Assembly: GCA_963682025.1 (NCBI GenBank)
Contig: OY821519.1
Span: forward strand, 95,817,585 to 95,881,584
DNA: 64,000 nt
Source of the DNA: Cordilura impudica
Taxonomy: Eukaryota > Arthropoda > Insecta > Diptera > Scathophagidae
Direction: 5' to 3'
Notes under the pieces: model-generated
What the model saw: the letters and a program-made list of their open reading frames with translations, nothing else
The model's database searches: none
What the model was told of the DNA's origin: nothing
Shown: positions 11,925 through 26,900 of the stretch, in pieces
Position numbering within the stretch: the stretch's first letter is position 1
Layout of the letters: each line of letters opens with the position of its first letter
Made by a program: the position numbers and the translations under genes

Positions 11925-14900
11925 GTAAGATGATAAAAAAATTAAATTTTTTTTAAATTATATTTATTAATATATATGCATCGTATATGAATAATGGTGG
12001 TTACTTTGAAATGAGAAATATTTATAGATTTATATTCAAAACAATGATGATGAAAAGTTATTTTCACAGTCGGCAGTAATGTATGTAGAAAGTATAAAAA
12101 GAATTATAAACAAAAAAGAAATTAATAAAGGAAAAGCCTTGTCGCGTAAATATTTATTTATACCCAGCAAACAGAACATATCCAAAGAAGTGAAAAAGAT
12201 CATGTGCTAATCATCCGGAATTTCACTTACGGTTTTTGGAGTTTGGAAGTTATCTTTTATGGGTCATGGAAAGTTCGTTATTTGTAGGTAGTGCTCGTGA
12301 GTTAATTTAATACTGATTTTTTCATTAGCGAAATTATCTTTAGATTAAAGATGCTTAGGATATTATGAAAAAGAACATCAACTGAATTGTTGATAATGTT
12401 GATTTAACGGAACGATTTAAATGTATTTAATAAATTGCCAAAATATACCAAAATCAATATTTTAATTTTAAAGGTCTAAAGGTCTCTGGAACCAAGGCTA
12501 ATCAAAAAGAAAATTTTTCGTTTGACTATCACAAGAATACAGAAAATTGTGAAATAATTCTTTTAGAATGACTTCACTTTTAATGTCCTATACCACCATG
12601 TGGTCAGGGTATAATGACTTTGAGCTGATGTTCGTAACTACCAAAAATATTTGACCTAGACCCATATTTTGTTATAACCGATGGTCTTCGAAACACTTTC
12701 TGAGTTGATTAAGCGATGTCCGCCTGTCTATATAAACCTTGGAATCAAACTTCAACTGGCAAATATAAATATTAGAGTTCGTTTGGCGACCAGGTCACCT
12801 GATTTGTTTTTCGGGTATCAACATTTTTTTAAAGGTTTTTGGGTAAATAAAAATAATGGCGGTCTTTTTTTTTTTGAAAATATTCACTCCTTGGGGCGGT
12901 TCAACCCACCTAAAAACGCGGATTTTGAGCTCATTTTTCTGCAGTGCAAAAACGGTTATATATTGCAAATCTGATTTCACCAGTCGATTCTGCAGCAAAA
13001 ATTAATACAATGTATGTTTTTTGAACCCCCTAAAAAAGTTCCAAAAACCCACAACAGAGGGCACAAATCTCATTAAAAAAAAATTTTTTTTTTTTTTGAT
13101 TTTTTTAAACATGCACGATGAAAGGCATTTTAAGCTTAGTGAAACGGTACCAACATTTTGTTTTTATCAGAACCCGTAAAAAAGTTATATGGCTTTAAAC
13201 ATTTTTTGTTAAGGCTAAATAAAAACTTGTTAGAAAAAAGTTAAAACTGTTGAAAAAATTTTGCAAAGAGTTTCCTGTCATTTAAAATTTTTAAAAAATT
13301 AAATCTTAAACATTTGTTTGCAATTGATAATAATTTATCAATATGTCGGATCTGTTACATTTACCAAATAAAAAAGTTAGGCGAATACCAGGTACATATA
13401 GAATTTGTTGTAATAATCTGAAATAACTCATAAAATGCTTTTTAGATGTTCAATCGTGTACTCATTTAGACGTCTTACGCCGTTTTCTCACGATTCATGA
13501 ACTTAATAACAAAAAAGATGTGTTTGTATCAGCATCATCTATAGTATCCGAAATCGAAATCGACGTAGAGCAATTGTTACTGTTTCCAAAGCAACGCTAT
13601 TACCTTCGTAACAAGATAACCAAACTTTACGGAAATTTTTGCAATGCCAAACGAAATTTTAAAAGAGGGAGTTCGGGTCCAATGAAACACGTAAAAGAAT
13701 TCTACAAAAAACTCTCTATTCCATATCCGTTGACACAAGAATTTAAGCGAGCGTCGAGAAAACAAGTAATTAAAGCATCTATTACTAACCCATTAGAAGA
13801 GGAAGAAATACAAGTAGACATTGACAACAAAAATCAAGACCCAGATTGGATGGTAGCTGAAGCAAAATCCAAAATTGGTAAGTTTCTTTTTATAGATCCA
13901 AAGACTTGCCGACTGTTGGACAGCCTTGGAATTTCTTTCAATTCGATGTCACTTCTTTTCAAAGAATTGAAACGTCTCAACAACATCTTCTTCATATTTG
14001 TTAAAACGACGGTCTAGCGAACGTGAGCAATCAATGAAACGGCTCCAGGAATTTGAATTTCCCGACTACTTAATATTGCATTGGGACGGTAAACGTATGC
14101 AGAATAATAGCCGCGATATGGTAAAAAGATTAGTCATTAGTGTTTCCGCAACAAATGGGTTACAAAAACTAATTTCTTGTAATTTTATTGACGATGGCTC
14201 AGCAAGATCTATTTCAAATGAATTAAAAATGCAATGTGATACATTAAATATCACAAACAACATTGTTGGTCTATCTTACGATACAACAGCTGCAAATTCA
14301 GGCGTGAAAGGAGGTGCAGCAGTGTTATTCGAAAAAACAACAAAAAAACAGTTGAATCGTCGACCTTGTCGACTTCATCAAAAAGAATTGTGCGTGGCAA
14401 ATCCATTTAAAGAAGTGGTAATGAAAACGGTTGGTGCTGGAATTCCAATTTTTAGTCAATTTAGAAAGTGGTTTATACATAATCGTGGTTTAAAAATTAC
14501 ACCGGCATATAATTCAAAAGCAGCTAAAAGGATTCTGGACCAAAATCGGCAATCGTTGGTAGATTTTTATGTTAAACAAACCCAGATTAATCACAGAAGG
14601 GCGGATCACAGAGAAGTGGCCGAACTTGCACTTGTTCATTTAAATGCGAATCCTGGCTATAATTTAAAAGCCTGCGGAGCAGATCACCACGCCCGATGGC
14701 TCTCAAAAGTAATATATATTTTCAAATAATGTACAAAAATCATTTTTACATTTCGGAAACGTTGTTGGAGCAATTTGAAGCTATGCTTCTCTATTTTATA
14801 ACCGTATACCTAAAGTATTGGTTCACGTGCGAATCAACAATTTATGCTACAAAAAATGACCTAGACTTTTTGTCCGAAATTGAGAAATTTTCCCAGATGG

Positions 14901-17900
14901 AAGGAAAATATTGTTCTTTAATTGCAAACAGTGCTAAAGCCACTCAGCTACGGCATTTGCAATACCTAAGCGAAGATGACGCAGTATTTTCAATTTTTGA
15001 CGAACGAATTTCATTAGAGGAAAAGGAAAAACTACGAAAATAATTGTTACCAAGTAAAATCAAAGATCAAACTCAAAAGTTGTTAGAAATTGATCCAAAT
15101 TGTTATTTACACGATTTCAAAGACTATGATGCCGACACTGTTACATATTGTACACCGGATGGAGAAGCTGAAGATTTTGTTAACTTGATCCATTCAACCG
15201 ATCAAATACTTTATGAAAAAGATTTCGTTGATGTCGATGAAAATGAAAATGTATTAAACAAAACTATCGATGTAACTAGCAAATTACCAAATTATGATTC
15301 TTTTTGTTCTAAATCGCTAATTTAGCTAATTTTGGTATAAATATTTCTTTTATGGGTCATAAAGCCATTGATTGGCCAACTAACAAAAGCTATGTAAATG
15401 CAATCAAAATCGCCAATAACATTAAATCTACAAGCATTTATACGGAACAACTAGTTGGCCGAATTTCAAGACTAAACGATTCGTGTTTGCTGAAAAATAA
15501 AGATGGTTTAAATCGTTTAGCTATAGCCGCAGTAGATAACACTGAAATTGTTTAAAATTACTTTAAATAAATCATCTGAAACAATAAAAAAATTTGTAAA
15601 CTTTTTTTTATCAATTATTTTTTTTTTTTTTGTTATAAAATAATTTTGAAGTCTCATAACTTTTTAACGGGCTGTGCTAAAAATAAAATGTTGGTACCGT
15701 TTCGCTAAGCTTAAAATGCCTTTTCATCGTGCATGTTTAAAAAAACCTAATTTTTTTTTATGAGATTTGCGCCCTCTGTTGTGGGTTTTTGGAACTTTTT
15801 TAAGGGTTCAAAAAACTTACATTGTATTAATTTTTGCTACAGAATCGACTGGTGAAATCAGATTTGCAATATATTTAACCGTTTTTGCTCTGCAGAAAAA
15901 CGAACTCAAAATCCGCGTTTTTAGGTGGGTTGAACCACCCCAAGGAGTGAAAATTTTCAAAAAAAAGACCGCCATTATTTTTATTTACCCAAAAACCTTA
16001 AAAAAAATGTTGATATCCGCAAATCAAATTTTTAAAATTTACTCTAATAAATATATTTTGATGAAAATTGGTATATAAGCCTTTATCAGCCATAGGACGA
16101 ATTCGATTGAAATTGGTAGAAATCGGTGGATGTTCAGACCTAGTACCCATACAAATGACCTTTATGAGATCGACTTAAATTGTCATAATATTAAAATTTT
16201 CATATAGATCTTGGTCCAATTTGTTTTTTAGCCTACACCACTATGTGGTTTGGGTATAATGATTGTATTTTCATATGTTTGTCATGCCAAAATAGAACCT
16301 GTTCTAATTGAAAAATGTACATGTGACTTTCGTCATGTATTGTACATAAGCAATGTTTCATATGTATCACACGATGTGTACAACTTTTGTTGTGGGAAAA
16401 TTTTACAGTACATATGTCAAAAAACACATCATGTAATAGCACCTTTAGTCAACTTAATAATGGTTTATTATTATTGTGAATGAAGATAACAAACTCATTA
16501 ACAAACACATTAATAAATTTAATAAACACACACATAGCATACGTATAATTTCATGTATGTGTTAGTAGTAACTTTAAATGCAATTTACTCAAAATAAGGC
16601 AAAAAAAAATAAAAATCTGTAAATCTGGTGAACAGCTAAAAAGAAATACCTTTCAAATAATATACGTTTGGTCAAACTCGGGATAAAACTGTAGAACAAA
16701 ACATCGGTAACAAGAAATCGCCTAGCCTATTAATATTATAGATATATAACAAAAGGATCTTACGACAATTTTGGTCTGTCTGATATGAGTTATTTGTATG
16801 GGAGTTATATGTATGTACATGCACCGATTTTCAACAATATTCAAATTTATGACCTGTAGTTTGATTACAAGGTTTACATCGAAACACAGACAGGCAGACG
16901 AACAAACGGATGGACGAACATCGCTCAATCGTCTTAGAAAGTGATTCTGAACCGATCGGTGGCTACAAAAATCAGCACAAACTCAATATACCCTGACCAT
17001 ATAGTGATATATGGTATATAAATTAACCCCATATCGGTTATCTTTCCAATTACTAATCGACTCAGAATCCATTACTGAGTCTGCTCAGATGTGTCCGTCC
17101 GTCCGTGTGTTGTTTGTCTCTTTCTTTGTAATCTTTTATCAGCCATAAGACGATCGACATTGAAATTGACGAAAATCGATTAATTTTCAGGCGTAGCCCC
17201 CATTTCACAAAATTCAGATTATCATATGTTCCTTTAGCAAATTTCGGTTAGATTTTTTTACACAAAATTCTAAAAGCACTTTTTTTTTATAATCCTTAAA
17301 TCTATCCAAAAAAAATCTCAAACATTGGTTTGTATATGATTTGGAGAAATATAAGTGACTACTAAATATGGTCATGATCAGTCATATATTGACAGTTCCT
17401 GTATAAAAATAGTGTACAATATCTATAATACTAATAGGCTAGGCGATTTCTTGTGACCGATGTTTTGTTCTACCGTTTTATTCCGATTTTGACCAAACGT
17501 ATATTATTTGAAAGGTATTTCCTTTTAGCTGTTTTCCAGATTTCCAGATTTTTAAATTTTTTCCTTTATTTTAAGTAAATTGCATTTAAAGTTGCTACTA
17601 ACACAAAATAAAATTATACATATGCTATGTATGTGTTTATTAAATTTGTTAATGTGTTTGTTGATGAGTTTGTTTTCTTCATTCAATAATAATAAAGCAA
17701 AAAAGTGTTGGTTTGTGAATTGGCTAAGTTGAGAAATAAAGTTAAAAAAATTTGGTTAATCCAATTATGATCTCCATATAGTTGGACCAATCTCAAAAAA
17801 ATTTTTAACAAAATCAATTTAACAATCAATTTTAATGCGCACAGGACCCACTGTTGTTTATTGGCCGTGTATTCAATAGCGTAACCTGTATATATGGGTG

Positions 17901-20900
17901 GTATATGTATTGAGGACTCGGATACTCTAGACGTGCTGGGCCTGAAAATACAATGTTATGTTCGTTGAAACGAACAGCATTCAAGTGATTTGGTTTTTTG
18001 AAGTTACTACGAGAAAGTATTATGAAAAATTTTGAAATTTTAATTAATTTTTTAATATTATTACTCAAAGGTAATACTTTCGCGACGACATGAAATTTTG
18101 TATTCACGTTGTCCATGCACACAGAAAAAATATTTGCCAACCGAATTGGTCTTAAGTAGAACAACTGTATTTTCGATTGTATCAACAGAAATTTCATATC
18201 ATCTGCAAATTTTCTATTATAATAAAATATTTACTGCTAAGACAATAAAATTGTAATCATCGTGAACCCGAAAATCGGTTATTAGCATTATCGCAATTCG
18301 GTTGGTAATAAATTCGATAGCCACAATGAATCCGTTTTCTGTGTGTGGTTCTACATAAAGTTTACACCCAGTGTAATGTATATGATGGTGTATATCGTTA
18401 GAAAGCTAATTAAAAGATGCGATATCTGATGTTCTGGAAATTTGAATAAAGCTACATATCAAAAAATACTGTTGTAAGAAAAAAATTAAATCTTTTGGCA
18501 TAATTTGTATGACAGCACTTCTCCAATTAACGAAATGCAGACATTTTTTACATATTTAGTTCTCACTTAGAAACAGTTTCGCTAAGACACGAATATCGAA
18601 AACTGGTGTAATGTCATTACTTTGAGCCAATAGATATCAATATATGTTAATTTGATGTAAAAAATATGAAAATCTTCCTACAGAACCCATAAAACTTAAA
18701 TTCGTTTATTGAATATCCTTAATACGCGTACGTGCCTGGACATGTCCAACATAAAAGTTCATCCAAATTTCGAAGACAGTAAAACAGAGATTTTAAAAAA
18801 ACAATCCAGCTCATTGCCGGTTGTCGCTTAAGTTTTCTTAATGTACAATAAAGGATGTCCCAATATTCCCAGGATTTCAATTTGCCTGCATTTATGCGAT
18901 AAAGTGTTGGCAACCAATAGGGAAAAACAGCTGGCGAACGATAGTTGAGGATTAATAAAAATGTTTAACAATATTTCAAAAATAATAAAAGCGCCTACAG
19001 TCCGAAATTTGTACAAATTTGTATAATTGGAATATTGAACTAACCTCATCAACTGTGAAGAAAATAATTGAAAAATTCAGGCAACAAGATCTATGCTAAC
19101 CACACTAGCCGTCCAAAAAAAAAAAAACCGTTCAAATGTCAATATCAAAGCAATGCCTAAGAGTGTTGACGTGACGTGTTTGCCGAAAAACAAATGCATC
19201 CTCAACGTGTCACTGTTTGGTGAGAATTTTAGTCTGGAGCCAATATTTACCCATACTTCTTCGAAAACGGTGCTGGTGAAGCAGTGACTGTTACTGGTGC
19301 TGAATATGACGACATGAGAACAGAGTTGTTTCGGACTATATTGCATAACATTGATGTGGACGACATGTGTTTTCTACAAGACGGTGACACATGTCATACA
19401 GCCCGTGAATCGATTCAATTACTGCACAAGACATTTGCTGGTCGTGTACTCCCTCGTTTCGGATATCAGAATATTGTGTTATTTACACCATTGGATTTAA
19501 TTTTATTGGGTTACTTGAAGTCAAAGGTATATCAGGACAAGCCCACAACCACCCGTGCACTGAAGGAGGAAATTCAACGCTGCATAACCGAAACTTATAT
19601 TTATGCAAAATGGTCATGGAAATATCGCAAAGCCGTATAGGCCATTGGCTCGATGTGTTGATCCATACATTCTCCTCTCCTGTGTACTTTATGATTAAAT
19701 AAAAATTTAACAATGAAAAGAAAAAACTGTGTTTTATGTTTAATTCGAATCTTGCGTGAGTTATGGGACACCCTTTACTTATAATTATTTCGATTAAAAA
19801 CTTCCTTATTTTCAGTGAAAGGGCACATCGATTTCATCATCATTCTTTTTAGCTGGCCTTTATAAACAAGCAATTAAAATAATTTATATCTTAATTAAAC
19901 TTTATTATATTTTTTTTTGTTTTAGAATGGTACAATTTCTGCAGAAAACGAACAGTTTCCTCTAGATACAATGAATTATTGTTTTACACCCCAAAAGTCA
20001 AATAAATCGCATGAATATTTATTAACACCACTTAGCTGTTCAATTAAATATTCTGAACCATGGAATCTAACGCTTAATTCTTATGGTAAGATACATGTAA
20101 GAAGGATTTTCAGAGTATTTAGATGGAAATAGTGTCATAATATATTAATTGTGTTATATTTAATATTGTATTTTTTTTAATTTAGAAAAATTGTTTTAAT
20201 GTGTTTTAGGGTCAGTATTGAACAAATTTTTGAAGAAAACACCCAACTTTTTTACATGGCTGATACTTTCGAAAGAAAATCGTGTATAAAAAAATCATGT
20301 AAAAAAACAATTTCAAGACTTTGAATTTGAATACGTGTTCCACGTTTTTATGGTGTTCTAAAATTCGTGCAAATAAATAATACTATGATGTGTGTTCAAA
20401 AATATTCAATAAAAATAACAGCATGAAAGTCTATAAAATAAATAATTAAAATTGAAGCAATCAATCAAAAGCTTATTTCTGTGGTTTTCTGGAATAACCG
20501 CGTATGTCCATTTTTATCAGTTTTGAGTTAACGATGCCAAATATATTAATTTTAAACGCTCTTTACATGTGTTAAATGTTTAATAAATTAATTTGCAGCA
20601 CTATCGACGTATGTCAACCTACGTTTGATCGCTGACAAATTATTTTCTCAGAAAACGACACATAGCGACAAACGTTGTTATTAATGAAAAAAAAAAAAAA
20701 ATGTAAAATAACTTTTGATTATTTTTCAGTTTATAACCACTTATAAAAACTCTTTTTGTCACTACTATTCTTGATACGTTGTTATATTCTCATCCTAAGT
20801 CCCGTTAACTTTTTGTTGACGAACAAAAAAATCCATTTTTCAAGCAACAACAAGTTATGTCGACATGGGTGGTTGCATTGGTAGTTTTCTTTTTCAAAGA

Positions 20901-23900
20901 AATCCACGTTTGTCGACATAAGTTGTTTTATCTTCACACACTTTAAGTGTTATTCACATATTGTTTTTTTTCGTCCTTCTCTAGGATCTATTCCTCTGAA
21001 GATTTTTGACTCAAAATTTTATATAAAGTATTTATTGTTAAATAAAAAGCTCTAACAACTTTATATCGAGCCCATAATTTCAAATATAACGTTTTTGGCT
21101 CCCCTGAACATTTTGATTTTATGACACGCGTTTATTCTAGAAAACCACAGATTTAGCAACTAAGAATCATTACAAGAGGGTAATAAGTAATAAGTGCGCA
21201 ATATAATTGACGCAGCTATTTACGAATACATACATATCACCAAAACATCTGACGAATTTGAATCGTTGACAACTCCCGTTTATTAATAACGTTCTCTGAA
21301 ATGTGTTAATGGCTTTCACAATAGGAGGCCGGTATGCGATATGGATCGCAATACAAATATCACAATATATATTGAACATGTAACAGTGCCGTATGGTTTA
21401 TATTTGTTGATCATACATATTAATACATATTAATAACGTTCTCTGAAATTGATATGATTGATAGTTTATGGGTCCTGTTACACGTTCAATATTATTGATC
21501 GCGAATCAATATGCAGTGTTAATGGATCGCGATCAATTTTAATGGATTTCACAAAGGAGGCCGTTCTGCGATATAGATCGCGATACAAATATCACAATAT
21601 ATATTGAACGTGTATGGTTTTTATTTCTCGAGCAGAGTTGCCAACTTTCTAAAATGCGCACAACATTACCTCAAAAAGCTCTAAAATACACAAAATTAGA
21701 AAGTAAAGAAAAGCGCTAGAATTTTTGTTACTTTTTAAGTGAGTATCAATAAATGATAGAATATACGTGAAAAATATTTATTACAACTGTAAATTTTCCA
21801 TTAAGATATATAATTTGTTTTCCTCATGTTCAGACCACATTATTGATTTCATATAAAAATGTTGTTCGTTTTATACTCGTATATTCAAAGTGAATTAATT
21901 TCAGTAGAACTTTTGTTATTAGCACAACAATAGCTTTAAATTTTTCACCAAATTTATTATGTATTAAAGAATTTTATAAATTCATACACTGAATAGTTTG
22001 ATTGCACGGTGCAAGAGATAATATGCAAACTCGTTCTCGTGTGCGGTTTTCGAAGTACTTATCGAAACTAACAAAACCCGATTTGAATTTGACTTGTTTA
22101 GATGATGTTTGGATTTTATGGACCCATGTATATTTTGGCTATATCTCGAAAACCAATTCGAATTTTGTTTTCCTGTCTTCAGCACAATTGCAGATATAGA
22201 ATAGGAGATATAAATGTGTTAACCAAACTAACCCGGTGCCCCCAAAATTGATAAAATATCGAAAAATTGTCATCCACAAAGATTTTTTTTTTTAAACTTT
22301 GTTTCCATCAAAATAAATTAGCTACTTTAAAAAAGAGTGCTTTTTTAATAAAATTGTCCTTTTTAAATTTTTACGAGTAATTTTTTAAAAATGGTGTTAA
22401 AACAAGGGTATTTTTACCATTTTAAAAAGACGGTACTTCTTAAAAAAGGGTATATAAAAAATAACATTTTAAAAGGGTGTTTTTTTAAAGGATGCTTCTT
22501 TAAAAAACGGACACTTTTTAAAAAAAATGGTATTTATTTTTGAAAAACGGGTACTTTTTTAACTTTTTCACCTTTTTTACTTTTTTACAAAAGTGTACCT
22601 TTTTACCTTTTTTAAAAAAGGGTACTATTTTAAAGAAGCGTACATTTTAACAAAAATTACGTTTTTTCAAAATTAGTTTTCTAAATACAAATTAATTTTT
22701 AATAATACTACGTTTTTAAAAAACGTACTTCTTAAAAAGTATAATTTTTTAAGAAAAGATAGTTTTTTAAAAAACGGATACTATTTTAAAAAGAATGGTA
22801 GCTTTTAAGAAAGCTACTTAAAAAAATAACTTAAAAAAAAAATTAGTTTAAAAAGATAATTTCTGTGGTCAAAAGCAATAACCGCCTAACTCGAATATCA
22901 TGCTTTCGAGAAAAATAGCATTTTATATAAGGGGGATTTCATGTCAAGTGTACCAACTTTTGAAACCGCTGTCTTCCGATCGGGATGAAATTTTAGTCCT
23001 ATTGGATAGTAGTTTACACACAATTTTTCAACAAGATCGGTCCAGATCTGTCTGAGTTAGAGGGGATCAAAATTTGACATTTTGGCCAAACAGGTGTTTT
23101 TTCTCATCCATGTAACTTTTACCTATTGTTCTTAGAAAATTTTCTCCCAAAGGGTTTAGATAGCTATTTCTTCAATATTTCGGAAAAAAATACTTAAAAA
23201 AAAAAAAAAAATTTTAAACTTTTTTTTTTGTTAAATTGAAGCATTTTTTGCTTTTTTTTTAAAAAGGGCATTTTTTTTTTTCTTAAGAAAGCTTAGGATT
23301 TTTCCTTTAAGAGCTTTTTGGTCGCTTAGTGGGATGGGAGTAGGATATCTATCAAAATAAATGTTTTGTTACTCAAGACAACGGTTTTTCAATTTTTCAC
23401 AAATGCACTATTTTGAATTTTTTCCTATTTGTGTCTAAAACCTTACATATAAAACTTATACTGAGAAACTAGACAAACTAAACTTTCCAAAGGTATATAA
23501 CATATCCAACTAAAATTTAATACCCTCGATACTGTAATACCCAGAATATGTTAACCTCAGGAAAAAAATCGCTTTTTTTTCTATAGAAATGTTGAAAAAT
23601 TATTATTTTTATTTATTTTTAATAATAATTAAATTAATATATAATAATAATAATATTAAAAATAAAAAGATAAATAATTTATTAAAATTTAATCTTAATT
23701 GCATTATATCCATTTATATCATAACTATTTTTATGCTTAATTTATTGTAGCTGATGAAGTATTTAAGTCTCGTAAATTTTTAAATGCCAAGTCTTTCATC
23801 CAGCTTTTTTGTTGCCTTTATTTACTGCGTTTTTTTGTCAATCCTTTCTTGGCGTTACTAGGTTCAGCTGTTGATTTCGCTGCTGGTTTATTTGTTGTCT

Positions 23901-26900
23901 TTGTCGCATTGAATAGAGGCAGAAAACTTTTTCAACTTGAGTCTTCCATCGACAAGCGGTATAAAAGCATGGTATTGAGCGGTGCCATCGATTGCTACCG
24001 CAGCATCGAATCTGCTCTTCAGTGTTTTCAATATTTCCTGATGATCCTCTTTGCTACTAAATACTATTTTAGTTTCTTTACAATAACTCTTTGCCCAATG
24101 GAAAAAAGCAGTCGCATCTAAGATGCCATCTTGATGAGAGCACTGGAGGCTATACTTCGCTGCATTTCTTTTAAGGTTTGCTCCAATACCAGCACATGCT
24201 CCTTTACCATGAGCAGTAGGATGAAAATGCCACTCAGCTGGCATTCCAAAATCTTTTCCATGTGCCATAAGATTTGCCAAGCTACTTTTGTGTTCCAGTT
24301 TTTCATCTTTTATGTAGTAAGTAACTACTGTGAATATAGTTACTTGGTCTTTATTGAAGTGGAATGCTTGTATGGCATCCTGAAGAACATATTTATAGTT
24401 TTCTGCGAAATCATATGAAATAACACATGTTACATTTCTGTACACCTTTCTTCCACAAAATCATCCACATTTAAAATGATTGTTTTCAATGTGCATCTGT
24501 CAGTCTGAATCCAAGAATCAAATTTGACCTCCCCTATATATACTCGATCTAAAGAGCTGATTAAATTTTCTTTGATGAATGTGGTTTTCGGGCAATTGGT
24601 ACATTCACCTAAGTGGCAAGAAGTTGTTGCATTAGGACACATAGCCAATTTAAGGCAATCGCGGTAATCGTGTAAATCTTCTGCCGAATCATCTGTTAAA
24701 TACTTTAAGTTGATTTCCTTCAACATCAGTTTAACATTTTCATGGTAAATTTGGGTTAATTTCGTGAAGCCAGATTGAAATGTTGCAAATAACTGTTTCA
24801 GGTTACAGATAACCATTCTCTTCTGTTATGTTATGAAGTTATGTTACATACCTTCGGAAAGGTTAATTTGTCTAGTTTCTCAGTATAAGTTTTATTTGTA
24901 AGGTTTTACACACAAATAGGAAAAAATTCAAAATAGTGCATTTGTGAAAAATTGAAAAACCGTTGTCTTGAGTTACAAAACATTTATTTTGATAGATATC
25001 CCACTCCCATCCCACTAAGCGACCAAAAAGCTCTTAAAGGAAAAATCCTAAGCTTTCTAATGAAAAAAAAAAAAAAAATAAAAATTCCTTTTTTGAAAAA
25101 AGGCAAAAAATGCTTTAATTTAGCAAAAAAAAAGTCTAAATTTTTTTTTTTTTTTTTTAAAGTATTTTTTCCGAAATATTGAAGAAATAGCTATCTAAAC
25201 TATTTGGGAGGAAATTTTCTAAGAACAATAGGTAATAAGTTACATGGATGAGAAAAAACACCTTTTTGGCCAAAATGTCAAATTTTGATCCCCTCTAACT
25301 CAGAGAGATCTGGACCGATCTTATTGAAAAATTGTGTCTAAACTACTATCCAATGGGACTAACCTTGGTTCAAATTTCATCCTGATCGGATGACATCGGT
25401 TTCAAAAGTTGGTGCACTTGACATGAAACCCCCCATAAATGTAATTGGGCGTCATTACGACTTAGATCAGTATGTTTTCATTAATAACTTTATAATAAAC
25501 AGTGTTAGAGAAATGGGAATTCCACGTATATATAAAGATTTTTTAGTAGAATATGGTAGCATACATAACTCAAATCGGCGAAAATCATTCTTTCGAGAAA
25601 AATAACTGTTTATATAAATGTAATGGGGCTTTACTACGACTTAGGTCAGTACGTTTTCATTAATAACTTCTTAAATAACAGTGTTAGAAAAATGGGGATT
25701 TCACGTAAATATAAAGCATTCTTAGTAGAATATGATAGCATACATAACTGAAATTGTTCTTAAGTCGACTTAGGCGGTTATCGCTTGTGACCACAGATTT
25801 TTAAAAATAATACGTCTTTACAAATCGTACTTTTTTAAAAACGTAATTTTTTGAAAAAGGTAATTTTTAATAAAGGGCATTTAAAAAAAACGGTCAATTT
25901 GTAAAAAATAGGGTACTTTATTCAAAATGGATGCCTTTTTAAATAAGATCCTTTTAATAAAAAATTACCTTTTATTTAAAAAGTGAGTATTTTAGAAAAT
26001 TAAATTTTACGAAAAGTTACTTATTCAAAAAGATGGTACTTTTTAAAAAAGGGCCCTTTCCTCTTAATTTTTATGAACAGCTAATTTCTAAGAAAACGTA
26101 TTTCTTAAAAAGAAGGTAATTTTTTAAAAAGGGGCCTTTTTTAAAAATGAGTACTTCTTAAAAAAGAGTAATTTCTTTTAAAAAAATTAACCCTTTTTTA
26201 AAAGGGATTTATTTAAAAAAATTTATGCCGTTTTCTTTTCTGCGAAAAAATGTCGCATTTTATTTGCATTTTTTTTCGAAAAGTGTATTTTTTTTATATG
26301 TTCTGAATTAAGATCAAATTTATCCTATACACCAATTGAAAGGTCTCAAAGTGCTGTGTTCATAAAATACAAACAATTTTGATTATTATCCTCTTTGAAC
26401 TCATAGGGTGAAAATATTTAGAAAAGGGGAACAATGGGGAAATATTCTCATAATATGACCTGAAAGAAGACAATGTCTGCAATTTTTTCGATTTACGAGG
26501 GCTGGCCTTTGAGACCATTCGATTGGTGTATAAGATGAGGTTGCTCTTAATTTAGAATATTTAAAAAAGTACACTTTTCCAAAAAAGTGTAAATAAAATG
26601 CGATATTTTTTAAGAATAATTACTTTTCTAAAAAGGGGTATTTTTTTTTTGAAAAACGGGTACTTTAAAAAAAATTCTTTTTTAACAAAAGGGTACCTTC
26701 AAAAAAATTAACTTTTTTAAAAAAGGACTCTTTTCAAAAAAATTAGTTTTTTAAAAAAAGGTACCTTTTAAGAATACTACATTTTTTAAAAATTTACTCT
26801 TTTAAAAAGGTACTTTTTTAGAAAAGATACTTTTTTAAAATGCGATATTTTTTAAGAATAATTACTTTTCTAAAAAGGGGTATTTTTTTTTTTGAAAAAC

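Larger units (their letters stand above)
12589..16236 (-). mobile_element. GTCY-containing interspersed repeat split by a transposon
   Basis: The left part (12589-12770) begins CCTATACCACCATGTGGTCAG and contains the GACCTAGACCCAT and TTTCTGAGTTGATTAA landmarks of the copy at 63124-63530. The right part (16053-16236) resumes with ATTTTGATGAAAATTGGTAT, as at 63371. Between them lies the long-TIR element at 12771-16048. The type resembles mini-me/DINE elements of Diptera (family knowledge); that name is inference. Confidence 0.75.
22863..25796. mobile_element. MITE family 1 copy interrupted by transposon A
   Basis: The ends CTGTGGTC and TTGTGACCACAG are flanked by ATTT on both sides (22859-22862 and 25797-25800). 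After removing the nested transposon with its 4-bp duplication, 426 bp remain, close to the 405-408 bp of the other copies. Confidence 0.88.

Noticed and set aside
15767..16078. 103-codon frame on the + strand (mirror of 12681-12974)
   Set aside because: Both lie in the TIRs of transposon B and mirror each other; no protein family features.
17832..18197. 121-codon minus-strand frame
   Set aside because: No recognisable features; part of the region is a LINE relic whose sense strand is +.
23849..24418. + strand frames overlapping transposon A gene
   Set aside because: Antisense shadows; the minus strand carries the recognisable protein motifs in all three copies.
24952..25182. Lysine-rich frame on the + strand
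   Set aside because: Lies inside the right inverted repeat of transposon A and consists mainly of A-run translation.
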